From Asticcacaulis excentricus CB 48 (GTDB lineage Bacteria > Pseudomonadota > Alphaproteobacteria > Caulobacterales > Caulobacteraceae), in the NCBI RefSeq assembly GCF_000175215.2, contig NC_014816.1, forward strand, positions 617,001 to 681,000: 64,000 nt of DNA, read 5' to 3'. The translations under genes and the position numbers were made by a program. Position 1 is the first letter of the stretch. Each line of letters begins with the position of its first letter. The notes beneath the pieces were generated by a model that had not been told where the DNA came from, ran no database searches, and saw nothing but the letters and a program-made list of their open reading frames with translations. Positions 34,631 through 43,528 of this stretch are shown here, piece after piece.

Positions 34631-37027
34631 TCAGGCAGCTTCGGTGATAAGGTCTTGGGCGGGTTGACGGCGGGCGTGCTCAGCCAGACCGCGCAGCAGG
34701 TAGTGATCAACGTCGAGAATTTCGCAAGCGCGACCCGTGATAACGGCGGTGCCGCGCACGCCCGGACGATCCGGCGACAGTTCAATATTGAGGAAGTCCT
34801 CGACCACATCGACGATCTCGTCGACGGCCAGAGCCATGGCATAGCCCTCGCCGGTGAAGACCAGCAGCGGCTGGATGTCCTGCTCCTTAAAGCCGTAGGC
34901 ATCGGCGACGTTGAGGATCGGCATCAGCTTGCCACGGTATTGCAGCGCGGCGCGGCCATCCATACGCTCGATTTTTTCGGCTTCGATGTGTTCGAGGCGC
35001 GTGATGTGCTCCAGTTCGACCGCCTTTGGGGCCCCGCCACCGGCGCGGAACAAAAGCATGGCCACCTTTTGGCCTTGTGCGCTTTCGGCGACGGCGTCTT
35101 CGGCCGACTCTTCGACCTTTTCTTCCAACATGTTGCCAGCGCGCTCGGACAGAGCGTTAGGATCAAGGATCAGCACCACCGAGCCGTCACCCAGAATGGT
35201 TGCGCCGGAGAAGATGTCCACATCGCGTAGGATGGAGGCCAGCGGCTTGACGACGATTTCTTCTGTATCCAGAACGTCATTGACGACCAGACCGTAGCGG
35301 CGCTCACCGACCTGAATGACCATGACGAAGGTGGCGTTTTCTTCGGTGGCCGCTTCCAGTTGCAGTGTCGGCCCAAGCTGGACCAGCGGTAAGAGCTTGT
35401 CGCGCAGACGCAGGACAAGGGCGTCGTTGATCTTTTCAATCTTGTGCTCGGCATTAGTGCCGGTGCGGACCAGTTCCATGACCGATGTCTGCGGCACGGC
35501 GAACTTCTGACCACCTGCACCGACGATCAGGGCCGAAACAATGGCAAGCGTCAGCGGGATCTTGATGGTAAAGGTCGTGCCCTGCCCGGCGATCGAGTTG
35601 AGGTCGATCTGACCGCCGATCTGCTCGATATTCGTGCGCACGACGTCCATGCCGACGCCGCGACCGGATAAGTTGGTGACCTTGGCCGCCGTCGAGAAGC
35701 CCGGCGCGAAGATATACCGGTGAATCTGCTGATCGTTCATGCCGTCCACTTCGGCACGCGTTGCCAGACCCTTTTCGACGATCTTTTCACGGATGCGCGC
35801 AGTGTTCAGGCCGCGACCATTGTCCGAAATGCGGATGACGATGTAGCCCCCTTCATGGAAGGCCGCCAGTTTCACCTGGCCATTGGCGGGCTTGCCCAGC
35901 GCAATACGTTCTTCGGTGGGTTCCAGGCCGTGGTCGGCCGAGTTGCGCACCATGTGGGTCAGCGGGTCACGGATCAGTTCGAGAACCTGACGGTCCAGTT
36001 CCGTACCTTCGCCTTCCATTATCAGGTCGATCTTCTTACCCAGTTCGTGCGACAGGTCGCGCACCAGACGGGGCAGTTTTTTCCACGCCGCGCCGATCGG
36101 CTGCATGCGGGTCTTCATCACGCTGTCTTGCAATTCGCCGGTCAGGGTCGAAAGGCGTTGCAGCGGCGTTGCAAAAGCGGAGTCTTCGCGGTTACGCGAA
36201 ATCTGAAGAAGCTGGTTGCGGGTCAGAACCATTTCCGACACCAACGTCATCAGGCCTTCCAGCACATCGACCGACACGCGGATGGATTGGGTGGTGGCGA
36301 TGCCGCCGTTTTCATCACCAAGTGCAGCCGCCAGCGCACCGGACGCCGCCTCAACCGGCTCGGCCTTCGGTGCCGGCGCGGCAGGTGCCTCGATCTTCGG
36401 TTCTGGTTTCGGTTCCGCCTTGGGAGCTTCGACCCTGATTTCGGCTACGGGCTCTGGTTCCGGATCGCTCATCCAGTCGGGGGCTTCGGCGGCGAGGAAG
36501 GCGGCTTCCAGTTCGTCGAGCGAGACTTCGCCCGGGCGCAGTGGACGCTCCAGCTCCGGCTTGACTTCGGCGATGACGACTTCGGGGATATCGGCGTTGA
36601 TGGGGCGGTCGGGGACCTGAACGGGCTGCACGGTTTCGATGGCCACTTCGCGACCTTCGGCCATTGCCTCCAGCTGAGAAATCAGGTCTTCATCATCGCC
36701 GTCGGGCTCATTACCCGTTTGCTCTAAACCGTTGAGAATCAGCTTGATGCGGTCGATGGAGTGAAGAACCAGCGTAACCGCCGTCGGCGTTACCTCGAGC
36801 TTGCCATCGCGGAAGCGACCCAGCAGAGTTTCACCCGCATGGGCCACAGCTTCAAGTCGGCCGAGCCCTAGGAAGCCGCAGGTGCCTTTGATGGTGTGCA
36901 CCAGCCGGAAAATGTTATCAAGCGTCTTTCGTTCGTTGGGGTTGGCCTCGAACTTGACCAGTTCACTATCGACCACCTCAAGGCTTTCGGCCGTCTCGGT
37001 CAGGAATTCCGCAATAAGATCGTCCAC
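34631..37027 (-). CDS. cheA: Chemotaxis histidine kinase CheA with two CheW-like domains
   Basis: Starting at GTG 37027 the protein has 798 residues and begins MDDLIAEFLTETAES. A frame back to 37099 adds unlike residues. Domains in order: Hpt with the phospho-histidine H44 (LVHTIKGTCGFLG), a long acidic and proline-rich linker (about 130-255) without a clear P2 domain, the dimer helices, the HATPase with DNGRGLN, then a CheW-like domain (about 515-645). The last ~145 residues form a second CheW-like domain (QKVAMLLFRAGGG onwards). It heads the che operon. The extra domain is known in some alphaproteobacteria and may widen receptor coupling. Confidence 0.95.
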   Translation of the reverse strand: MDDLIAEFLTETAESLEVVDSELVKFEANPNERKTLDNIFRLVHTIKGTCGFLGLGRLEAVAHAGETLLGRFRDGKLEVTPTAVTLVLHSIDRIKLILNGLEQTGNEPDGDDEDLISQLEAMAEGREVAIETVQPVQVPDRPINADIPEVVIAEVKPELERPLRPGEVSLDELEAAFLAAEAPDWMSDPEPEPVAEIRVEAPKAEPKPEPKIEAPAAPAPKAEPVEAASGALAAALGDENGGIATTQSIRVSVDVLEGLMTLVSEMVLTRNQLLQISRNREDSAFATPLQRLSTLTGELQDSVMKTRMQPIGAAWKKLPRLVRDLSHELGKKIDLIMEGEGTELDRQVLELIRDPLTHMVRNSADHGLEPTEERIALGKPANGQVKLAAFHEGGYIVIRISDNGRGLNTARIREKIVEKGLATRAEVDGMNDQQIHRYIFAPGFSTAAKVTNLSGRGVGMDVVRTNIEQIGGQIDLNSIAGQGTTFTIKIPLTLAIVSALIVGAGGQKFAVPQTSVMELVRTGTNAEHKIEKINDALVLRLRDKLLPLVQLGPTLQLEAATEENATFVMVIQVGERRYGLVVNDVLDTEEIVVKPLASILRDVDIFSGATILGDGSVVLILDPNALSERAGNMLEEKVEESAEDAVAESAQGQKVAMLLFRAGGGAPKAVELEHITRLEHIEAEKIERMDGRAALQYRGKLMPILNVADAYGFKEQDIQPLLVFTGEGYAMALAVDEIVDVVEDFLNIELSPDRPGVRGTAVITGRACEILDVDHYLLRGLAEHARRQPAQDLITEAA

Positions 37028-37153
37028 TTTACACCCCGTCAGAACACTATGGCCGACCCTGTAATGAGGGCGTGGGTCGGACCTTTGACCGCCCATCATC
37101 AGATGGTTTGGTTAAAGGAGTGTTTGCAGAAAGCGCTGGAAACGTGAACTTTG

Positions 37154-37858
37154 TTATTTTTTTGGTAGAACGATCTTAATCCCGAGTGAATCAGGATCCA
37201 GAGTGACCCGAAGCGTGCCCCCGGCTTCCTGCACGACGCTGTGCAGCCAGAAGGGTTGTATCCATTGCCCGCTCAGGCCGTCCGACAGGGGCTGACCGTT
37301 CAGGCCCTCAACCGCTTCGGGTTTCAGGCGTGCGCGCGGGCCATTGGATTGCGCCGTCAAAGTGATGGCCTCATCGGTCTCTTCGCGACGAAGGGTCGCC
37401 GTGCCGCCGGTGGGCAAGGCATTACCGGCAATGTAGCCGAGATTCATCAGGGCACGCGCCGCCGGCTTTTCAAACACGACCTCATCGGCCACGTCGAAAT
37501 CGAGCGTGGCACGCATGGTCGAAAAGACGTCAGACAGGATCTTGTTCAGCTCTTTGGCCGAAAAGGCTTCGGCTGAGGTCGCCGCGCCGAACGCCACACG
37601 GGCAAAGTGGACCAGCGTAACCAGCTTGGTCGCCGAGGCCTGGATCAGGTTGACCGCATCGTCGCGCATATCCTGCGCCGACGGGTCGCTTAGCAGGTCG
37701 AGGCCGGAGATGATGGCTCCGGTAGGCGAAATGAAATCGTGGCACAGTTTAGCCACTAGTTGCGTCGCCAGTTCGTGCGGATTGGGCAGGGGTGCGACCT
37801 TTGCCTGAGCTTCGGTTTCGGAACCCTGTTCAGGTGTCGCCAGCGAAAGGTCATCCAT
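37154..37858 (-). CDS. chpT: Histidine phosphotransferase ChpT
   Basis: ChpT passes phosphate from the hybrid kinase CckA to CtrA and CpdR. The 234-residue protein has the ChpT signature LCHDFISPTGAIISGLDLL, with H40 as the phospho-histidine. DPSAQDMRDDAVNLI follows, then a degenerate kinase-like C-terminal half (RARLKPEAVEGLNGQPLSDG). Each part lines up with my memory of Caulobacter ChpT. It lies 126 bases before cheA on the same strand and may be co-transcribed. Having chpT and ctrA in one window, about 8 kb apart, joins two steps of the relay. Confidence 0.95.
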   Translation of the reverse strand: MDDLSLATPEQGSETEAQAKVAPLPNPHELATQLVAKLCHDFISPTGAIISGLDLLSDPSAQDMRDDAVNLIQASATKLVTLVHFARVAFGAATSAEAFSAKELNKILSDVFSTMRATLDFDVADEVVFEKPAARALMNLGYIAGNALPTGGTATLRREETDEAITLTAQSNGPRARLKPEAVEGLNGQPLSDGLSGQWIQPFWLHSVVQEAGGTLRVTLDPDSLGIKIVLPKK

Positions 37859-38125
37859 GGTCTTTAAAGTCTCTGCGTTGGGATCGGGGTAGGTAGTTTA
37901 GTTCTGATCGCGCCATGTGTGAGGTGATTTGCCTTATCAGGAAACACCCTTGCGGCTATAATCCGTAAAATTCGCATGACGAATGGCGGTGCGACCTCGC
38001 GCCTCTGGTCAGGCGATCCCATCTTCTGTAGGGCTGGACAATTTAGATTACGTGCCTGCTCATTGCGCCGGTCAGCCCATGCGGGACGCCACGCCTCATC
38101 TCTAAAACCGTTCTGGAGGTTTTTC

Positions 38126-39112
38126 ATGCCCGATACGCAACCACAATCGACGGCCCCGCGTTATGCCCGCAAAGGCCGCGGCAAGGTGTTTGAATCCATT
38201 CTCGACACGATCGGCGATACGCCGCTGGTCAAGTTGCCGCGTCTGTCGGCCGAATACGGGGCGAAGGCCACGGTTTTGGCCAAGCTGGAGTTCTTCAACC
38301 CGCTGGCCTCGGTCAAGGACCGTATCGGCGTGGCCATGATCGAAGCGCTGGAAGCGACGGGTCAACTGAAGCCCGGTGGCGTCATCATCGAGCCGACCTC
38401 AGGCAATACCGGCATCGCTCTCGCTTTTGTCGCCGCACAAAAGGGCTACGAACTGATCCTCGTCATGCCAGAGTCCATGTCGCTGGAACGCCGCAAGATG
38501 CTGGCGCTGCTTGGAGCGCGCCTGGAGCTGACCCCTGCCGAAAAGGGGATGCGCGGGGCCGTCAACCGCGCGCAGGAACTGGTCGCCGCCACGCCGGGCG
38601 CCGTCATGCCGCAGCAGTTCGAAAACGCAGCCAACCCGCAAATCCACCGTATTTCGACAGCCGAGGAAATCTGGAACGATACTGACGGCGCGGTCGATGT
38701 GCTGATTTCAGGCGTCGGCACGGGCGGCTCGATCACCGGCATCGGTCAGGTGCTGAAAGAAAAGAAGGCTTCGGTTGAGGTTGTCGCGATTGAGCCCGAA
38801 GCCTCGCCGGTCCTGTCGGGCGGTGAGCCAGGACCGCACAAGATTCAGGGCATCGGCGCAGGTTTTGTGCCGGGCATTCTGGACAAAGGTGTTATCGACA
38901 AGGTCGAGAAAGTGTCAAACGATGACGCGTTCGCCACCGCGCGACAAGCGGCGCAACTCGAAGGTCTGCCCGTCGGCATTTCATCGGGCGCGGCGCTAAA
39001 GGCGGCCTTCCGACTGGCGGCGCAGGACGCCTATGCGGGCAAGACCATCGTGGTCATCATCCCGTCATTTGCCGAACGTTACCTTTCGACCGCTCTGTTT
39101 GATGGTCTCTAG
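38126..39112 (+). CDS. cysK: Cysteine synthase A (O-acetylserine sulfhydrylase)
   Basis: CysK makes cysteine from O-acetylserine and sulfide with pyridoxal phosphate. ATG at 38126 has a TCTGGAGG site and gives 328 residues. A longer frame from 37976 is not needed. The cofactor lysine is K64 in NPLASVKDR, and the phosphate and substrate loops TSGNTG (91-96) and GVGTGGSITG are intact. SSGAA near the end is also as expected. It stands alone and ends at a terminator. It diverges from chpT. Confidence 0.96.
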   Translation: MPDTQPQSTAPRYARKGRGKVFESILDTIGDTPLVKLPRLSAEYGAKATVLAKLEFFNPLASVKDRIGVAMIEALEATGQLKPGGVIIEPTSGNTGIALAFVAAQKGYELILVMPESMSLERRKMLALLGARLELTPAEKGMRGAVNRAQELVAATPGAVMPQQFENAANPQIHRISTAEEIWNDTDGAVDVLISGVGTGGSITGIGQVLKEKKASVEVVAIEPEASPVLSGGEPGPHKIQGIGAGFVPGILDKGVIDKVEKVSNDDAFATARQAAQLEGLPVGISSGAALKAAFRLAAQDAYAGKTIVVIIPSFAERYLSTALFDGL

Positions 39113-39166
39113 GTTCAAGTTCATCCCCTGATCTGGCGTCGCCGAAATTCGATGACGCGGCAAAAT

Positions 39167-39206
39167 AATCCCCCGGAGGCATCCGCTTTCGGGGGATTGT
39201 CCTTTT
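39167..39206 (+). terminator. Rho-independent terminator after cysK
   Basis: AATCCCCC (39167-39174) pairs with GGGGGATT (39191-39198), followed by GTCCTTTT. Confidence 0.8.
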
Positions 39207-39243
39207 AGCCTCTTTTAATATCTCGCTAGGCATAGTGCCGGCT

Positions 39244-40518
39244 ATGAGTACGTCCCCTGATCCGGAAGCCTTAGGCCCAGAAGACGAAATGTCCGTTGAT
39301 GACGGCCTGATCGTTGGCGGTGCGCATGCCGATAAGGCCGCCGAACAGGTCTTTCCGGCGCGTCAGACCCTGCTGAAACGGCTTGCCGATGTGGTCTGTT
39401 TGCCTGAAACGCGGGTCAATGCTTTTGAGCGCGCGGTTACCGCGGACCTGCTGGTCGAAATGCTGCGCGAAGCGCAAAAGGGCGAGCGTCTGCGCGTGGC
39501 GCGTCGCCTCAGCAAGCTGAGCGAAGTCCCGCATACGCTGGTACGCCTGCTGATTACCGATGAGCCCGAGGTCGCCCGCTTTCTGATCGAGGATTGCGAT
39601 TCGCTGGCTGAAACCGATCTTCTCTATTGCATTCGCCGCGGTACACCTACCCACTGTCGCCTTCTGGCGACGCGTAAATATATCGGGCCTGTAGTGGCCG
39701 AAGCTCTGACCGACACCGGCGATATTGCTACGGTCGAACAGTTATTAAAGAACCGCACCTCCACCCTGTCGCAGGGCGCGATCGAGGCGGCCGTGTCGCT
39801 CAGTCAGGACGCACCGCGACTGGTACCGCATCTGATCCGGCGGCTGGAACTGCGCCCCAGTTCAGCCTATGTGATGTTCTGGTGGGCCGATGCCGATGTG
39901 CGTCGCGTCATCCTGAGCCGCTTTGCCGTCAACCGCGAAGTCATGCAGGATTCCGCCGGCGATGTGTTCGCTATGGCCGCCAAGGAGGGGTGGAGCGATC
40001 CGCTGGCGCGTAAGGCGTTGCAATTTATCGAGCGTCGTCAGCGCAACCGAGAGGCTCTGAAAAAAAGCCCGTTCGCCAGTCTGGAAGCCGCCATTGCCGA
40101 GGCCGCGCGTAGCGGTATGACGCGGCACACGGCCGAGGAAATCTCTTATCTGTCCGGTATTAAGCCCTCGACCGGGGCCAAAATCCTACGCGATGGCGGC
40201 GGCGAGGCGCTGGCCGTTCTGTGCAAGGCGACCGGGCTGAAAAAGGCCGATCTGCGCAACCTGTGGCGGGCTCTGCGCCGTCCTGGGCAGAAGGACGGGG
40301 AGGTGCACCCTGACCTTGAGCGCGTACTGGTGGTCTATGACACCCTGGCCGTTGATCGCGCCCAGACGGTGCTGCGCTACTGGAACTGGTCTCTGTCTTC
40401 GGCCCTTACACCGATGATGATCCGCGCCCTGTCGCAAGGGGAGTCGATGGAGATAGACGTCTTATCGGTACCGCAACGGGCCGCCATGCTGGCCTTTGCG
40501 CAGGATCTGAAGCGGTAA
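39244..40518 (+). CDS. DUF2336 domain protein
   Basis: The 424-residue product (from ATG 39244; GTG 39235 is an alternative) matches the alphaproteobacterial DUF2336 family, which is made of HEAT-like helical repeats. Visible repeats include RLRVARRLSKLSEVPHTLVR and DEPEVARFLIEDCDSLAETD. A tail at about 320-420 is specific to this group. The function is unknown. No signal peptide is seen, so it is cytoplasmic. It stands alone between cysK and the PAS_5 gene, with a small hairpin after the stop. Confidence 0.8.
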   Translation: MSTSPDPEALGPEDEMSVDDGLIVGGAHADKAAEQVFPARQTLLKRLADVVCLPETRVNAFERAVTADLLVEMLREAQKGERLRVARRLSKLSEVPHTLVRLLITDEPEVARFLIEDCDSLAETDLLYCIRRGTPTHCRLLATRKYIGPVVAEALTDTGDIATVEQLLKNRTSTLSQGAIEAAVSLSQDAPRLVPHLIRRLELRPSSAYVMFWWADADVRRVILSRFAVNREVMQDSAGDVFAMAAKEGWSDPLARKALQFIERRQRNREALKKSPFASLEAAIAEAARSGMTRHTAEEISYLSGIKPSTGAKILRDGGGEALAVLCKATGLKKADLRNLWRALRRPGQKDGEVHPDLERVLVVYDTLAVDRAQTVLRYWNWSLSSALTPMMIRALSQGESMEIDVLSVPQRAAMLAFAQDLKR

Positions 40519-40522
40519 AGCG

Positions 40523-40546
40523 CTCGCAAAAGTGTGCGAGGGTTTT
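40523..40546 (+). terminator. Terminator after the DUF2336 gene
   Basis: CTCGCA (40523-40528) pairs with TGCGAG (40535-40540), followed by GGTTTT. It starts four bases after the stop codon. The remaining 400 bases up to 40954 show only the TTAA box. Confidence 0.6.
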
Positions 40547-40845
40547 CGCAAGCATATACGCGACCAGGCAAAAGGTTGAAGCGGTATTTCGACCCAATCT
40601 GAACGAAATCCGGTCTAACAGGCGAAACGGGCTGGCAATAAATATAGAGTCGCCTCGCGCGACCCGTCGCGCAAGACTCGGCAAAGTACCAAACCGCTCA
40701 AGGAATGAGATTTTGTGCCTTTATTGGCATTGTAAACAGATAAGAGCGGCATTTTGTCCCAAACCGCCCAGCGTGATGAGAACAAAAGGAGTCTAAATCA
40801 TGTGGGCCCCATCCCAATGCCCGCATCTGTGGATAGGCGGCGGTC

Positions 40846-40859
40846 TTAACCGGGCTTAA
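40846..40859 (+). promoter_or_regulatory. TTAA-N6-TTAA box before the PAS_5 gene (candidate CtrA site)
   Basis: Half-sites at 40846-40849 and 40856-40859 are six bases apart, 96 bases before the start. A further GGTTAACC lies just downstream (around 40867). Confidence 0.6.
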
Positions 40860-40954
40860 ATCTCTGGTTAACCCTTTTTTGCTTGCCAAGGAATCACTGA
40901 TTAAGAGAAGGTGAAGATCAGTGATTCGTATACGGGGCAAGGTTTCAGGCGATT

Positions 40955-41461
40955 ATGACGGGCATGGCAGCGGAAATGCTGAGCGCTTTGCGCATGCATG
41001 AAGAGGTCTTCCGTTACTGGAAGAGCCTGCGCCGCTCCGGACGCCTACCGTCGCGCGCTGATATCGATCCGTGCAGTGTACGCAAGCTGCTACCAACCAT
41101 TTCCCTGATTGACGTGCTGGCCGCCGATCCGGCCAATGAACCGGAGCGGTTCCGTCAGCGGCTGGCGGGCACCGACCTCTACACAGCCTACGGCATGGAG
41201 ATCACGGGCAAGTCGTTCACAGACATCTATGGCGCGGATGAAGCGCGCTACTGGGCCGAAGAGCTCACCTTCGTTGTGCGCACGCGCAAACCCGGTGTCG
41301 GTCTGCATTCCATGGCGTGGCGCGGTTCGAAATCGCTGAGCCTGTTCTGGCTGCGTCTGCCGCTGGCCTCGGACGGGGTCAATGTCGATATGATTCTGGG
41401 CCATGATGCCCTGATCGGCCAGCCGGAACTGACTGGCCCCAGCGGTATCCGCGCCGCCTGA
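40955..41461 (+). CDS. Single-domain PAS_5 protein
   Basis: The 168-residue protein is one PAS-type domain of the PAS_5 family common in alphaproteobacteria. It has an N-terminal helix (EEVFRYWKSLRRSGRLPSRA), then ADIDPCSVRKLLPTISLIDV, then FRQRLAGTDLYTAYGMEITG. No output domain is present. Caulobacter MopJ, which links stress signals to CtrA and motility, is as I recall also a single-domain PAS protein, so a similar role is possible but unproven. A TTAA box in its promoter fits cell-cycle control. Confidence 0.8.
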   Translation: MTGMAAEMLSALRMHEEVFRYWKSLRRSGRLPSRADIDPCSVRKLLPTISLIDVLAADPANEPERFRQRLAGTDLYTAYGMEITGKSFTDIYGADEARYWAEELTFVVRTRKPGVGLHSMAWRGSKSLSLFWLRLPLASDGVNVDMILGHDALIGQPELTGPSGIRAA

Positions 41462-41686
41462 TGTTTCTGTCATAATGATTTTGACTTTGGCGCAGGCGAC
41501 AAATCACCCTGGCGCGCAGAGGGTTGTGCCATGGGCGGCTGGACATCTATCCCCCCACCTCAGACTAAAAAATAGGCATAGCTACCCAAATGTTCACTTG
41601 AAATAGGAAAACTATCCTCTCAATATCCGCGCCGCTTAACATGAGAACAAATTGGCAACATGCGAGTCTCGTGAAAGGGGATAGCT

Positions 41687-42064
41687 ATGAAACGAAGGGT
41701 GCAGACAGAGGCGGAAATCGCCGCCGACGCGCGGGCGGACCTGTCGCAGGCCAACTATGTGATGGGGCTGGTGTCGGTGGTGACCGGGGTGCCGCTTAGC
41801 GATATGCGCGCCTTAGACCGCAAAGATGCGCGCACATCGCGTGCCCGGCAGCTGTGCATGTATCTGATCTCGGTGGCCTGGCAATGGCCGCTCCACCGTA
41901 TCGGGGCGGCCTTCGGACGTGACCGCACGACGGTTGGCCACGCTTGCCGCCGCATCGAGGATTTGCGGGACAACCGCCTGTTGGACGAGCAGATAGAGCG
42001 GCTGGAGGCTTGCCTGCTCGACATGCCCTCAGGCCTGGCTCTGCCGCGTAGGAAGGCTGCCTGA
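41687..42064 (+). CDS. Stand-alone protein resembling DnaA domain IV
   Basis: The 125-residue protein carries a helix-turn-helix close to the DnaA-box-binding domain IV. It has ARQLCMYLISVAWQWPLHRI, then GAAFGRDRTTVGHACRRIED (about 75-94). In DnaA the matching block is GRDHTTVLHA, whose residues contact the DnaA box. The ATPase and other DnaA domains are absent. It has a basic start and no membrane segment. It could compete with DnaA at the origin or act as a transcription factor. A GANTC site (GAGTC) and GGGGATAG lie just before the ATG. Confidence 0.8.
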   Translation: MKRRVQTEAEIAADARADLSQANYVMGLVSVVTGVPLSDMRALDRKDARTSRARQLCMYLISVAWQWPLHRIGAAFGRDRTTVGHACRRIEDLRDNRLLDEQIERLEACLLDMPSGLALPRRKAA

Positions 42065-42351
42065 AGCGCGTTGCACCTGACCGTGGCTGGCCGTCGCCGT
42101 GCCGCGGCCAGTAACCTTCCGTTCTACGATCTTCGAGGGGCGTCGCCGCCGTAAAAGGCGGCTTTGGCGCCGGGTGACTGGCCGGGCCGGTGCGTTATTA
42201 GGTGGGTCGAGAAGGTTGGCGTTTATCGTGGGCGCCCCGTGGTCTGCAAGCATAGACGCAGTCTTTACTCGACTGTCTGGTTGTCATCCCATGTGCGGTT
42301 GCCCCATTCTTGTCCCACAATGAAACGAAAATACCGAAAACTACAGCATAT
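42065..42351. other. Non-coding gap with no recognised element
   Basis: Part of the 379-base gap 42065-42443. It is G+C-rich in its first half, with the inverted repeat GCCGCC-GTAAAA-GGCGGC near 42147. It shows no convincing reading frame and no tRNA cloverleaf. Its last part leads into a TTAA-N7-TTAA box. Confidence 0.4.
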
Positions 42352-42366
42352 TTAATACACTGTTAA
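42352..42366 (+). promoter_or_regulatory. TTAA-N7-TTAAC box (canonical CtrA-type site)
   Basis: Half-sites at 42352-42355 and 42363-42366 are seven bases apart and followed by C. This matches the CtrA consensus as I recall it. It lies 77 bases before the small membrane protein gene. Confidence 0.65.
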
Positions 42367-42443
42367 CAAAAACCGCCGTTACCCGATTGACCTTCATAAC
42401 GCCTGCGCAGAGGATATATCGACAGCTCGGGAAAGGACACATT

Positions 42444-42815
42444 ATGTCTGAAGACAAGGCCAACCCCACCATTGTGACTCCGCTCAAAAACCCTCCGCGT
42501 AACACGTTGGAAAAGCCATTGCGCCATGTCGTGTCGAACGAAGAGCTGGATGCCTTGTGCGATGTGCGGCGTGAATACGTGACAGAATACGTCTGGGGCG
42601 CGGTCGGCGTGGCCATCGGCTCTGTGCCCGGCACAGTGGCCTTGCTATATGGCTATCTGACCTCTGGCACCGCCTATGGCTTCCGCCCGGAAGGACTCAT
42701 TCAGTTCGGTCTGTTCTGCGCCGCCGTGTCGGTCATCGGCAGTATGGGCATGATCGCCAAGCGCCGCGCCAGCCGCCTGCGCGATATCGAAGCTGACATC
42801 CGTATGCGGGCCTAA
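42444..42815 (+). CDS. Small two-helix membrane protein of unknown function
   Basis: ATG at 42444 with an AAAGGA site gives 123 residues. A longer frame from 42387 is less likely. The first ~45 residues are polar (SEDKANPTIVTPLKNPPRN). Two membrane helices follow at about 51-73 (VWGAVGVAIGSVPGTVALLY) and 84-103. A basic tail (AKRRASRLRDIEADIRMRA) ends the protein. I do not recognise a family. Its promoter carries a canonical TTAA-N7-TTAAC box, so it may belong to the CtrA regulon. The 254 bases after it (to 43069) hold no gene I can support. Confidence 0.65.
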   Translation: MSEDKANPTIVTPLKNPPRNTLEKPLRHVVSNEELDALCDVRREYVTEYVWGAVGVAIGSVPGTVALLYGYLTSGTAYGFRPEGLIQFGLFCAAVSVIGSMGMIAKRRASRLRDIEADIRMRA

Positions 42816-43069
42816 CCGTCTCAGGCCTTTTCTACGGAGCGAGCGGTGGTCTCAGAGTGCTAAAACAAGGTGCTGCGACTGACAGCAATGTCTGGGGCGC
42901 TCGGCGTGGTTTAACCGATCGGTTGCGTGCAAAAGAAACAGAAGACACGGGTTCGCGGTCGGCCGCCTGCTCAGCTTACAAAGCAACTCAAAGCCTGCCG
43001 TGATGATCCTCACCGAGAAGGGGGAGTAACGGTGCAGGGATAAGTAAACGCGGAAGCAACCTCCCTGGA

Positions 43070-43483
43070 TCAGGCCGCCGCCTGCTTCAGGCGCTCGACC
43101 ATCGAAATCAGGCCATTGGTGCGCTGTGACGACAGGGCCTCATCCAGCCCCAGACGGGTCAGGGTTTCGCGGATCGAAAAGTTGCGCACCTCGGCGCGCG
43201 GTAGGCCGTTTAGCAGTCGCACCAGAATGGCGATCAGCCCCTTGACGATATGAGCGTCGGAATCGCCGCGGAAGCGCAAAATTCCGTCGCCGGTTTCATC
43301 CATCATCAGCCACACTTGTGAGGCGCAACCGCGCACGCGCGTCACCTCGTTGCGCTCGGCTTCGCTCAGCGGCACCAGCGTCTTCCCCAGGTCGATGATA
43401 TAGCGATAGCGGTCTTCCCAGTCATCGAAAAGGTCAAATTCTTCGAGAAGGTCGCTCAGGCGGGCGTCGAATGTATCGGTCAT
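43070..43483 (-). CDS. sufE: Cysteine desulfurase activator SufE
   Basis: SufE takes persulfide sulfur from SufS for iron-sulfur cluster assembly. ATG at 43483 gives 137 residues beginning MTDTFDARLSDLLEEF. The acceptor cysteine is C53 in RVRGCASQVW, the family signature. FRGDSDAHIVKGLIAILVRL follows as usual. No other suf gene is near. The kinase gene at 43529-44272 is 45 bases upstream on the same strand. Confidence 0.95.
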   Translation of the reverse strand: MTDTFDARLSDLLEEFDLFDDWEDRYRYIIDLGKTLVPLSEAERNEVTRVRGCASQVWLMMDETGDGILRFRGDSDAHIVKGLIAILVRLLNGLPRAEVRNFSIRETLTRLGLDEALSSQRTNGLISMVERLKQAAA

Positions 43484-43528
43484 GGCGTCGCTATAGCGCG
43501 TTAGCCGGTTGCGATTCAAACCGAAAAC

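Noticed and set aside
42065..42351. Possible tRNA, RNA gene or rightward frame in the G+C-rich gap
   Set aside because: No cloverleaf or T-loop could be drawn, and the open frame from about 42096 is Arg-rich without protein-like character.
42816..43069. Possible fragment of a resolvase-like gene
   Set aside because: A short RGRPPAQL-like reading is seen in one frame, but it is too short and has no other support.
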